From assembly GCF_008933155.1 (NCBI RefSeq), contig NZ_WBVP01000003.1, positions 62,001 through 126,000 on the forward strand: a DNA stretch of 64,000 bases, given 5' to 3'. The notes under the pieces were generated by a model, which did no database searches, was not told the origin of the DNA, and saw only the letters and a program-made list of their open reading frames with translations. This DNA is from Aliivibrio finisterrensis (GTDB lineage: Bacteria; Pseudomonadota; Gammaproteobacteria; Enterobacterales; Vibrionaceae). Positions within the stretch are counted from its first letter, which is position 1. Every line of letters starts with the position of its first letter. The position numbers and the translations under genes are program-made. Shown here piece by piece: positions 8,339 through 16,694 of the stretch.

Positions 8339-9619
8339 TTGGATATTGCCATATTACTTTTTCTGATTGTGATTAATGGTGTGTTTGCTATGTCTGAGAT
8401 TGCACTCATGACAGCAAAAAAGAGTCGACTACAAAAACTGGCTTCAGAAGGCAGTAAGTCAGCCGCTAAAGCGATAAAATTAGGTGAAGAACCTACTCAA
8501 TTCCTATCTACCGTACAAATTGGTATTACTGGTATTGGTATCTTAAATGGTATTTTAGGTGAGGCCGCGTTCTCTGGCCCTATCTCAAACTTTATCATGT
8601 CATTTGGACTATCTGCGAGCTTAGCATCAACCATTTCTACGATGTCGACTGTTGTGATTATCACTTATGTCTCAATCGTTGTTGGTGAGTTGGTTCCAAA
8701 ACGTATTGCCCAATTTCACGCCGAGCGTATAGCAACGTTAATTGCACCGTTGATCAGTTTACTGGCCTCTATTTCTCGACCATTTGTATTCTTACTGTCT
8801 ATTTCAACCGATGCGCTTTTGCGTCTACTTGGGCGCTCAAATAGTGATGAAGCTTCAATTACAGAAGATGATATTCATGCGTTACTTTCTGAGGGATCTG
8901 AGCAAGGTGTTATTGAAAAAAATGAACACAGCATGGTACGTAATATTCTCCAATTAGATGATCGACGAGTCGCTTCTTTAATGATCCCAAGAAATGAATT
9001 AGTTTATTTCGATACGGAACAATCATGGGATGAAAACTTACCTAAGTTACTGCGCTCAGAATACTCTATTTACCCAGTAACGCGTGGCGGTATGGACAAT
9101 GTACTTGGTTTTACTACGTCACGATTTTTGCTAAAAGCAGCGCATCAAGAGCACCGAACCAAATGGTTGATGCGTAACTTATTACCTTGTTTGACTATCT
9201 TAGAGAACAAGTACGGCAGTGAATTATTGGAGTTATTGAAAACAACAGGCGAAGAAATCGCTTTGGTTGTTGATGAATATGGCGACGCACAAGGGATTGT
9301 TACGCAAAAGAATCTACTAGAAGCATTAGCTGGTGAGTTTAAATCTGAAAATCCAAATGATGCATGGACTGATCAAGTATCAGAAACAGAATGGATTTTA
9401 GATGGTTCTATTCCAACTACAGTATTGAAAGGCACGTTGAATTTAGGAAGTTTACCTGAAGAAAAAGAAGGTGATTATCAAACACTAACGGGTATGTTCA
9501 TGTGGCTAACGAGTAATGTTCCTGCGGTAGGTGACTCTGTTCAGCATCAAGGTTGGAATTTTGAAGTACTATCAATTGATAATAATAGAGCAAGTAAAGT
9601 AAGAGTTACTCTTATTTAA
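8339..9619 (+). CDS. CNNM/CorC-HlyC family membrane protein with CBS domains
   Basis: This 426-residue protein has an N-terminal DUF21 (CNNM) membrane domain with about four helices, then a pair of CBS domains (about residues 190-330) and a C-terminal CorC_HlyC transporter-associated domain. The family is linked to magnesium or cobalt efflux, and is often labelled hemolysin without good reason. The start is a TTG at 8339 behind CGAGG; it gives MDIAILLFLIVINGVFAMSEIALM, the standard family N-terminus, so I prefer it to later ATG codons. It ends ahead of a hairpin terminator and stands as a single gene. Confidence 0.88.
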   Translation: MDIAILLFLIVINGVFAMSEIALMTAKKSRLQKLASEGSKSAAKAIKLGEEPTQFLSTVQIGITGIGILNGILGEAAFSGPISNFIMSFGLSASLASTISTMSTVVIITYVSIVVGELVPKRIAQFHAERIATLIAPLISLLASISRPFVFLLSISTDALLRLLGRSNSDEASITEDDIHALLSEGSEQGVIEKNEHSMVRNILQLDDRRVASLMIPRNELVYFDTEQSWDENLPKLLRSEYSIYPVTRGGMDNVLGFTTSRFLLKAAHQEHRTKWLMRNLLPCLTILENKYGSELLELLKTTGEEIALVVDEYGDAQGIVTQKNLLEALAGEFKSENPNDAWTDQVSETEWILDGSIPTTVLKGTLNLGSLPEEKEGDYQTLTGMFMWLTSNVPAVGDSVQHQGWNFEVLSIDNNRASKVRVTLI

Positions 9620-9644
9620 AAATAGAATAGATCCAGTATCAAAA

Positions 9645-9678
9645 GAATTACTGCGATTAATATATCGTAGTAATTTTT
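9645..9678 (+). terminator. Terminator after the CNNM/CorC gene
   Basis: Bases 9645-9656 pair with 9663-9674 in a 12-base-pair stem with one G-T pair, followed by a run of six T residues that overlaps the right arm. This is a good Rho-independent terminator for the upstream gene. Confidence 0.85.
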
Positions 9679-9832
9679 TGATCATGCTGTTTACTGAGGA
9701 TTTATTAAAAAATCAAGGATATTTTGAAAGCGATGAAGGATCGCATAAGTGCTTTCACTTGTAGTGCATCATATTAGGTAATTAATGGTGCATTTTTAGT
9801 TATTTATGACTAGTGATATATAATTAAGCGCT

Positions 9833-11164
9833 ATGAATGATATAAAAAAATTATGGTTTCTTAAACCCTGGTTATTTTCTGTTTTATTTTTAGGAATATA
9901 CTCATCATTGTTTTATTACAATGTGTTATCTATTGGGATTTTAGAAAAGAAAATTAATATCAAATATCAAGACATTGTGGATATAACAAAACGATTTCAT
10001 GGTTATTACATTAATTCTAATACAGTAACAATTGAAGAGGGTATCCACAACTTTAATAATGTTGGAATCATTGTTAATAAAACAGGGGAAGTCAAAGTTT
10101 TATCACCAGCGATAAATTTGCTTTCACAAAGCCTTTTAAAAGCTATTGATAAAAAGTATATATGGACTATTGCAGTTATTGAAAAGCTACATGACAAGAA
10201 TACAGGTAATTCCTATTTTTTACCTTTAAGAGATATCTATGTCAAATTTAATGATAAGACACTGCATGACTCATTAATGTTAGACCGAATCGTTAAACTA
10301 GAGGGGTTAGATAAAACTTATAAAGGCTTTCATAATGATGATATAAGAATCACAGAGGTGTATACAGAAGATTCATCAAATGAAAGAGTACATTCTGTTA
10401 TATATCCTATTTATTTAAAGTCAAAATTAGTATCAGTTATCATTGTTGATATTAAAGAAGGTTGGAATGAATCATTAGTCACTGACTTTAGTGATAAAAG
10501 ATGGGTGTTTATTACGAGAGATAAAGGGTTTGACTGGGCTACATTTAATATAAAAGTACCTTATACATTAAATGCCCCATCATTAATGGTTAGTATTGAT
10601 ATATTTAAATTGTTAAGTGTTAGCTTTTATATATCTTCTGCAATTTATTTATTTTCTATATTCTTGTATTGTTTTTATCTAAAAATTAACAATATTAGAT
10701 GCAATGATCGGATGACTGGTTTTTTTCGTCGAGATTTTATTGAAAGTAAACTGAATCGGGTTGAAGGCGCTTCCTTTCTTATCATTGATATAGACCATTT
10801 TAAGCAAGTAAATGATAACCATGGCCATGATGTAGGTGATCGAGTTATCCAAGTGGTAACTCAGCGTATAAAAGAGAGTATTAGAGAAAATGATATTGCG
10901 ATCCGTTGGGGGGGAGAGGAATTTGTTATTGTTTTCTATCATATGAAGCATGATTTTTTTCATCAGAAAGCAGAAATGATTCGAGAAAGAATAGAAAGTG
11001 AGAGAATAGAAAATATGCATATTACCATTTCTATTGGAGGCTCTAAACAACAATACTCTGAATTGGCTTTTGATGCGATAAAAAGGGCGGATATGGCTCT
11101 TTATCAATCCAAAAATACGGGGCGTAACCGCGTAACTTTAGATAAGAATGAAGATAATGCGTGA
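9833..11164 (+). CDS. Membrane diguanylate cyclase (GGEEF), first of a tandem pair
   Basis: This 443-residue inner-membrane enzyme is predicted to make the second messenger cyclic-di-GMP from two GTP. Residues about 13-30 form one membrane helix, about 220 residues form a periplasmic sensing region of no family I can name, and a second helix lies near residues 260-282. The GGDEF domain follows, with catalytic RWGGEEF and an intact RxxD inhibitory site, REND, placed five residues before it. The protein ends with NTGRNRV, the usual end of the domain. It overlaps the next gene by 17 bases, and that gene encodes a clear relative. The three genes to 13940 form one operon. Confidence 0.92.
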   Translation: MNDIKKLWFLKPWLFSVLFLGIYSSLFYYNVLSIGILEKKINIKYQDIVDITKRFHGYYINSNTVTIEEGIHNFNNVGIIVNKTGEVKVLSPAINLLSQSLLKAIDKKYIWTIAVIEKLHDKNTGNSYFLPLRDIYVKFNDKTLHDSLMLDRIVKLEGLDKTYKGFHNDDIRITEVYTEDSSNERVHSVIYPIYLKSKLVSVIIVDIKEGWNESLVTDFSDKRWVFITRDKGFDWATFNIKVPYTLNAPSLMVSIDIFKLLSVSFYISSAIYLFSIFLYCFYLKINNIRCNDRMTGFFRRDFIESKLNRVEGASFLIIDIDHFKQVNDNHGHDVGDRVIQVVTQRIKESIRENDIAIRWGGEEFVIVFYHMKHDFFHQKAEMIRERIESERIENMHITISIGGSKQQYSELAFDAIKRADMALYQSKNTGRNRVTLDKNEDNA

Positions 11165-12479
11165 AATAATTAGTATTAAGAATAAATATTTGAAGACATT
11201 CTTATTCTTGTTCCTATTGTCTTTTTATATGTTATATCAATATAACAAGTTAGAAGTTAATTCATTTAGAATGGAATTTCATGAAAAAATAACAAAGTTA
11301 TATGATACGGTTAGAAAAATTACGCCTTTTTATTTAAATACAACAACAGTAGTGCTGAGTAAGGGTACTCATGAACGTGGTGATGTTTCAATTATGGTTG
11401 ATGAGGATAGCCAGGTTAAAAATTTGTCTTGTGGCATTAGTTTATTAGAAGAAGAGTTAACAAATTATATAAATGATGATTATTGGAGTATAGCTATTCT
11501 AGAGAAGTTAGAATCTAATGTTAATATCGGTCATTTTAAACCATTACATGAAGTGCATGAGAAATTGAACTCTAAGGAAGCATCAAACTCAAGTTGGATT
11601 GACCGGATTGTAGATAACGAAAAAATGTCAAAGAGTTATCAAGCATTTGCTCGGTGTGATCTTAAATTAACAGAGCCTTATGTAGAACCGCTTACTGGTA
11701 AAAATGTTAGAAGTATATTCTATCCTATTTATGAAAATAAGCAGTTAAGAGCAATGTTTATTTTAGATATGAAAGCAAGTGTATTTTTAAATTGGTTAAA
11801 CGATTTTAATAAAAAGAGATATAGCTTTCTGAATTATGGTGGTGATCATGCATTATCTTTATCAAGTGATTTTATTGAGATCCCTTGTACACCGGTAAGT
11901 AATAAACTAAATCTATCTATAAATATGGTTGATTTGTTTGTGCTGAGCTCAGGAATTGCATTGGTGATAACATTTTTATTATTCTCAATTAATAGGTCGC
12001 TATATCGATTTCTATCATATTGTCGGTTAGATCATATGACTGGTTTATATCGTCGTGATTTTTATGAGTTAAAACTGAACTTAACGTTTGGGAGAGCTGT
12101 TATCGTGATTGATATCGATGAGTTTAAACGTATTAATGATCAGTATGGGCACCAACAAGGTGATGTAGTGATAAAAGAGGTATGTCATCGAATAAAGCAG
12201 CATATGAGAAGAGATGATATGGCCATCCGCTGGGGTGGTGAAGAGTTTATTATTGTTATTAATCATATATCGAATAGTGAGTTACTAAAGAGATCTGAGG
12301 CTATTCGAAGATCTATCTACGCAGAGCCTATAGCGGAGATTTGTGTGTCAGTTTCTGTTGGTGCAACAGCAGGTAAAAATATGTCGTTTAAAAAAGCATT
12401 TAAACTGGCAGATACTGCATTATATCAATCAAAAAACTCTGGTAGAAACAGAGTTACCGTATTAGAAGACGTAATCTAA
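11148..12479 (+). CDS. Membrane diguanylate cyclase (GGEEF), second of a tandem pair
   Basis: This 443-residue protein has the same plan as the preceding one: a membrane helix near the start, a periplasmic domain, a helix at about 262-282, then a GGDEF domain with RWGGEEF and an inhibitory RRDD site. The two periplasmic domains align (for example an AVIEKL versus AILEKL segment and similar SLLS/SLLE helices), so the pair arose by duplication, but they are well diverged and may sense different signals. The first ATG overlaps the previous gene by 17 bases; an alternative ATG at 11157 would shorten it by three residues. The stop codon touches the ATG of the next gene, so translation is probably coupled. 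Confidence 0.92.
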   Translation: MKIMREIISIKNKYLKTFLFLFLLSFYMLYQYNKLEVNSFRMEFHEKITKLYDTVRKITPFYLNTTTVVLSKGTHERGDVSIMVDEDSQVKNLSCGISLLEEELTNYINDDYWSIAILEKLESNVNIGHFKPLHEVHEKLNSKEASNSSWIDRIVDNEKMSKSYQAFARCDLKLTEPYVEPLTGKNVRSIFYPIYENKQLRAMFILDMKASVFLNWLNDFNKKRYSFLNYGGDHALSLSSDFIEIPCTPVSNKLNLSINMVDLFVLSSGIALVITFLLFSINRSLYRFLSYCRLDHMTGLYRRDFYELKLNLTFGRAVIVIDIDEFKRINDQYGHQQGDVVIKEVCHRIKQHMRRDDMAIRWGGEEFIIVINHISNSELLKRSEAIRRSIYAEPIAEICVSVSVGATAGKNMSFKKAFKLADTALYQSKNSGRNRVTVLEDVI

Positions 12480-13940
12480 ATGAAATTTATTATCAATAAA
12501 TATATGGTTGGCGTTATTGTTATATTTATCTTATTTGAATCTGCTATACGTGCAGATTATCAGCGATATGTTGAATCAAATATAAAAAATACGATGAAAA
12601 ATATCGAGTTTAAGTTCGATAAAGCAAAAGAATCAGTGGGTGAACTTGCTTATCTTAAAGGTAAAACGTGCCAAGAGATGATGCTACCGTTACAAAAAAA
12701 AGTGGCACGTTGCCCATCAATTAATAGTATCTCTGTGATCCAAGATGGTCAGTATTTTTGTAGCTCGATTGTTGGTAGTAATATATCGAAAAAAAACGTA
12801 CCTGAAAAAGAGATATACATAAAAGAAAAGAATCTGTTAACGGGTCAACCGAGTATTTCATACTATTATCGCTATGATGATGATAATGGTATTCAATTTT
12901 TCATGAAAGAAATACCAATAGAGTTAGAGGACTCTCGATTTGGTCAGATTTCACTATCAAATTCACAATATGTGATAACGAAAGGGGAGCAATTTAGTCT
13001 CCATGAGCTAAATAGTGAGAAAGTATACCCATCAGATAAGTATGATTTTCATTTATTACTTAAATACGATAGGTGGAGTTCAATAAAAGCTTATGTTATC
13101 GATAATCGATTCTTTGTTACTATTTTGTTATTAATGTTATTAATGTTATTAATGTTATTAATGTTATTAATGTTACGTGCTTTACCGAGCACGAGTACGC
13201 GATTAAATTTTGATTTTTACAAATTAAGAAAAGCTATTAGAAAAAATCAAATCACACCGTATGTTCAGCCAATAGTGAACGAAAAAGGAGTAGTTATTGG
13301 GGGGGAGGTATTAGCTCGCTGGATTAAGCCATGTGGAGTCATCATTTCACCTCTGGACTTTATCCCTAAAATGGAAAAATTTGGGTTGATTGGTGCAATG
13401 ACAAAATCAATACTATGTCAGCTTAATGATGGTTATAAAAATTTGAGTGATATTGATTTAAAAATAAGCGTAAACCTGACGGAAAGTTGCCTCTATGATA
13501 ATGAGATTTATACATTATGTAAGCAGTTATCTGAAAAACTCACGTTAGTATTAGAGTTTACAGAATCGACAGAGTTTAAAAATAGAGAAAAAATTACAAA
13601 CTACATGCAAAAGTTTCGAACTATTGGAGTCAAGTTTGCCTTAGATGACTATGGTACCGGTTATTCTTCTTTGCGGTATTTAAATTATTATCAATTTGAT
13701 TTCATTAAGATTGATAAATCATTTATTGATGACATTGAAACCAATTCACAGTCACTTAAGATACTGGAAAATATTACATTATTAGCAAATAATCTAGATA
13801 TTGAATTGATTGCTGAAGGGGTAGAGAATAAGAACCAACAACAGATATTGAATGAGTTACAGATCTCATCACATCAAGGTTTCTTGTACTTTAAGCCAAT
13901 GCCGCTTAAAGACTTTAACATAGTAGTTAAAGGTAAGTAG
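12480..13940 (+). CDS. CSS-motif EAL-domain cyclic-di-GMP phosphodiesterase
   Basis: This 486-residue membrane protein is predicted to cut cyclic-di-GMP, opposing the two cyclases before it. An N-terminal helix is followed by a periplasmic domain holding the motif YFCSSIVG; CSS-motif domains in Escherichia coli are controlled by disulphide formation through DsbA and DsbB. A second helix near 210-232 is built from repeated LLM triplets (see the repeat entry). The EAL domain fills the rest: EVLAR in place of EALLR, VNLTES, EFTES, DDYGTGYSS, KIDKSF and AEGVEN. All metal and catalytic acidic residues appear to be present, so it is probably active. It starts directly after the previous stop codon. 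Confidence 0.92.
   Translation: MKFIINKYMVGVIVIFILFESAIRADYQRYVESNIKNTMKNIEFKFDKAKESVGELAYLKGKTCQEMMLPLQKKVARCPSINSISVIQDGQYFCSSIVGSNISKKNVPEKEIYIKEKNLLTGQPSISYYYRYDDDNGIQFFMKEIPIELEDSRFGQISLSNSQYVITKGEQFSLHELNSEKVYPSDKYDFHLLLKYDRWSSIKAYVIDNRFFVTILLLMLLMLLMLLMLLMLRALPSTSTRLNFDFYKLRKAIRKNQITPYVQPIVNEKGVVIGGEVLARWIKPCGVIISPLDFIPKMEKFGLIGAMTKSILCQLNDGYKNLSDIDLKISVNLTESCLYDNEIYTLCKQLSEKLTLVLEFTESTEFKNREKITNYMQKFRTIGVKFALDDYGTGYSSLRYLNYYQFDFIKIDKSFIDDIETNSQSLKILENITLLANNLDIELIAEGVENKNQQQILNELQISSHQGFLYFKPMPLKDFNIVVKGK
13128..13172 (+). repeat. Five perfect copies of a 9-base tandem repeat
   Basis: TTATTAATG is repeated five times without error at 13128-13172, with a partial copy (TTA) after it. 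The repeat is in frame within the phosphodiesterase gene and encodes LLM units in the second membrane helix, just before the EAL domain. Because the unit is nine bases, gain or loss of copies adds or removes three residues and never breaks the frame. Confidence 0.97.
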
Positions 13941-13954
13941 TAGCTAACAAAAAT

Positions 13955-13990
13955 AAGGGAGAGTTCTATTCTATGTGCCTCTCCCTTTTT
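13955..13990. terminator. Terminator between the c-di-GMP cluster and the ABC genes
   Basis: AAGGGAGAG at 13955-13963 pairs perfectly with 13979-13987 across a 15-base loop, and T residues follow. It ends the three-gene cluster and, read from the other strand, the convergent ABC permease gene that stops at 13993. Confidence 0.85.
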
Positions 13991-13992
13991 AT

Positions 13993-14865
13993 TTACTTAT
14001 TAAACAACCAACGTGGGTTTAATGATTGCCAAGAGATTTCAGTAGTTCGATACAAAGAGATACTAGCGAATAATGAAATAGCGCCAAGTAAACTATACAA
14101 GCTTAAGAATCCAATCCCAGCTTGTGAAAAACTCATCAAAGGCTCTGAAGAGAGCAAGATCGTAGTTGGGATCTTATACATATGAGTGAGAAATACGGCA
14201 ATACCATCCCAGTTTAGCACCCAAGTTGACAGCAGTTTCAAGGCATAACCGCCTAATAGTAAGATGATTAAAGGGGAATTACTGACTTGAGATACTGCTA
14301 AAACTAATCCTGCAATAGGTAACATAACCACGCTAACCAGTAGCATTCTTCCCATAAATTGCAGCCAATTGCTAATCACTGACATAAACGAGATGTGTTC
14401 ATGAAGCATCACTAATACATTGTCGTTTGATAAGCTAATTACCCAAAAGGATAGATTGGCGATAAGTACTAATGCAGAAAAAATCAATGGTATTACAATT
14501 AAACCAAAAGCCAGTTTTATCGCGTGCGTATATTGACTAGAGATTGGCATGCTACGCCAAAATGCAGAGCTGCCTTCATTACGCTCTTTACGTAATGCTT
14601 TTGAAAGGTAAGTCGTTGTGAGAGCTAATGATAAAATACCAACCACAAAGCTTAATGCGAGTTGTAGGTCGTTTGAAAACTCAGAGCTAAACGGGGTAAA
14701 GTTACCTTGAGTCTCGACTGAAATAAATAAATTATCTTGTAGGTTAGTGTTCATCATTAAACTAATGAAAAGTACTGCACCGCAAAGAAGAATAAACAGA
14801 GGGACACGAGTAATCGTTTTGTGTTCAATAAGCTCTTTTTCAAGCATATATAATGATTGGCGCAT
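13993..14865 (-). CDS. ABC-2-type exporter permease
   Basis: This 290-residue protein is predicted to have about six to seven membrane helices and a cytoplasmic N-terminus that starts MRQSLYMLEKELIEHKTITRVPLF. It is the membrane partner of the ATPase encoded just before it; the stop codon of the ATPase overlaps this ATG by one base. The pairing of an ABC-2-like permease with a NatA/YtrB-like ATPase suggests an exporter or an envelope-stress type transporter. I cannot assign a substrate. Confidence 0.8.
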   Translation of the reverse strand: MRQSLYMLEKELIEHKTITRVPLFILLCGAVLFISLMMNTNLQDNLFISVETQGNFTPFSSEFSNDLQLALSFVVGILSLALTTTYLSKALRKERNEGSSAFWRSMPISSQYTHAIKLAFGLIVIPLIFSALVLIANLSFWVISLSNDNVLVMLHEHISFMSVISNWLQFMGRMLLVSVVMLPIAGLVLAVSQVSNSPLIILLLGGYALKLLSTWVLNWDGIAVFLTHMYKIPTTILLSSEPLMSFSQAGIGFLSLYSLLGAISLFASISLYRTTEISWQSLNPRWLFNK

Positions 14866-15581
14866 TAAATAGATTCCTTTTGAAGGGCAATAAAGAGTTC
14901 AGCTAATGTACCTTGAGGAATGTTATCCATGGTCTCTTTCTTCACACATTTACCTTGTTTTAAGATCAATACATCCGTCAATAGATGCTCAATTTCAGCC
15001 ACTTCATGGCTCGCAATAATTAAACAGTGCTCTCCTGCATTAAACCAAGTTGTTAAGTGCTGATAAAAGGTGTCGCGATATAATAAATCTAATCCTAAGG
15101 TAGGCTCATCTAAGATCAGAACTTTAGTATCGGTTGCAATTACTATCGCTAAATGAACTTGTACCTTCATGCCTTTTGATAGCGAGCTTATTTTACTATT
15201 TAATTTGATATTGGTGTTACTTAATACAGAAGTTGCTTTATTAATATCAAAGCTAGGGTGGACACCTGAGGTATATTTTAAAAGTTGTTTTACACTCATC
15301 CATCCAGGTAACACATTTACATCAGAAATGTAGGCTAAATGCTGCATTAATTCGGCGTGTTGATCGATAGGATGCAGACCATTCACTCTGATCTCACCCT
15401 CATAACGATGAGCGCCCAACAGAGCATTTATCAGTGTCGATTTGCCCGCGCCATTATGACCGAGTAAGCCGAGAACTTGTCCTGCTTTTAAATCAAAACT
15501 GATATCACTTAATGCTTGTTGGTTTTTATTTGAGTCTGAATAGTGTTTTGAGACATTTCTTACATTAACAAGAGAAGTCAT
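14865..15581 (-). CDS. ABC transporter ATP-binding subunit
   Basis: The 238-residue ATPase powers the permease downstream. It has Walker A GHNGAGKST, a signature stretch LSKGMKVQVHLAIVIAT (SKG in place of SGG), Walker B VLILDEPTLGLD, and the switch histidine in IIASHEVAEIE. I start it at 15581 (MTSLVNVRNVSKHY) because an AAGGCGC site precedes this ATG and it matches the usual family start. An in-frame ATG at 15644 would add 21 residues without similarity. The architecture fits the YtrB/NatA branch of exporters. Confidence 0.88.
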   Translation of the reverse strand: MTSLVNVRNVSKHYSDSNKNQQALSDISFDLKAGQVLGLLGHNGAGKSTLINALLGAHRYEGEIRVNGLHPIDQHAELMQHLAYISDVNVLPGWMSVKQLLKYTSGVHPSFDINKATSVLSNTNIKLNSKISSLSKGMKVQVHLAIVIATDTKVLILDEPTLGLDLLYRDTFYQHLTTWFNAGEHCLIIASHEVAEIEHLLTDVLILKQGKCVKKETMDNIPQGTLAELFIALQKESI

Positions 15582-15798
15582 TTTGCGCCTTACATTATTG
15601 AATTGCTTGGTACTATTGAGTAGAAATATCATGATAAGTTCCATAAGGAAAGAAATGGATGAGGTTCATTTGTGTTTTCCCTTACTTGATCTCTTATACT
15701 TCAGGTTAATATAAATACAGCATTCGAATTAGTTTTGCGTCTTAGACTGAGATACGTTAGATTCAGCTTTTGTTAGATCAATAAAATCAGAGGTTATC

Positions 15799-16593
15799 AT
15801 GTTCAGCCAACGCCCAGTAAAGCCCGCAAAAACCATTGATAATGTCTATGGCAGTGCTTTTTATCATCTTGAAGCCAAAGACAGGACTATTGATGAGTTA
15901 AGAAAGAAACTAGCTGCGAAGACAGATAACCAAGAGTGGATTGATACGGTTCTAAATGACTTAATTGAACGTGGTTATTTAAAACCAGACAAAGATTTTG
16001 CAATCAACTTTGTAGAAAGAGCATTTAGTGCAGAAAAAGGCAGTCAATTTATAATTACGAAGTTAAAAGAGAAGGGGATTAGTGCCACAGTGATCAGTGA
16101 AGCGATCGAATATATTACCCACCGTGATGAGATCTGTGAATTTAGTTTATTAAATCGTCGATTAGAACAAATAAATTTTGAGGGGTTATCTAGCGATAAA
16201 CTTTATACAACCTTGACTAAATATGGCTTTAAATCGTCCGATGTTCGTGAAGCCATTAAGTCTCACTCTATTGCCTCTACACTGCCTTCTAAAATGCAAA
16301 TCAAAGCCGATAAAGCGGATCTCGTTAAAGAAATTGAGAAGCTTGCCCGTAAACTAAAAGGTAAGTCTGTTATCAAGCGGGAGCTAAAACAAAAACTGAT
16401 CGATATTTCTACTTTTGATGAAGAAATTGAAAAACTAGAGATGGATGGTTCAATCGATTTTTATGAGAACTGCCAATTGCGATTAGACAAAAAACGCTTT
16501 GATTTAAGCAATTCAAAAGACAAAAGTAAAGCCTATGCGTATCTGTATTCCCATGGTTTTAGTTCTGATGAAATTAAAGAAACATTGAATTAA
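15799..16593 (+). CDS. RecX-like helical repeat protein
   Basis: This 264-residue protein resembles RecX, the modulator of RecA filaments. The segment YGSAFYHLEAKDRTIDELRKKL, followed by LNDLIERGYLKPDKDFAINFVERAF and then a KLKEKGIS unit, follows the RecX three-helix repeat pattern. RecX itself is about 150 residues and normally sits beside recA; this one is longer, with extra C-terminal repeats, and has no recA nearby. It is best seen as a distant RecX-family paralogue of unknown role. It stands alone between the ABC genes and the HlyD module. Confidence 0.65.
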   Translation: MFSQRPVKPAKTIDNVYGSAFYHLEAKDRTIDELRKKLAAKTDNQEWIDTVLNDLIERGYLKPDKDFAINFVERAFSAEKGSQFIITKLKEKGISATVISEAIEYITHRDEICEFSLLNRRLEQINFEGLSSDKLYTTLTKYGFKSSDVREAIKSHSIASTLPSKMQIKADKADLVKEIEKLARKLKGKSVIKRELKQKLIDISTFDEEIEKLEMDGSIDFYENCQLRLDKKRFDLSNSKDKSKAYAYLYSHGFSSDEIKETLN

Positions 16594-16640
16594 TTACAGC
16601 GAGTTTCGGATTAGTTGACGACGACAAAAAGTAGAAATAT

Positions 16641-16678
16641 AAAAAAGCCCCATAGTTCGAGAGAGTGAACTATAGGGC
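16641..16678 (-). terminator. Terminator of the HlyD operon
   Basis: Bases 16647-16658 pair with 16667-16678 with one mismatch, and six A residues at 16641-16646 become a T-run on the minus strand. This places it as the terminator of the minus-strand HlyD/DUF3302 operon ending at 16695. It has no T-run for the plus-strand RecX-like gene. Confidence 0.88.
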
Positions 16679-16694
16679 CAAAACATCTAAATTG

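Noticed and set aside
10679-11107. Open frame on the minus strand opposite the GGEEF domain
   Set aside because: It is the reverse of a conserved enzyme domain, has no family features and no ribosome site; the same holds for the other antisense frames.
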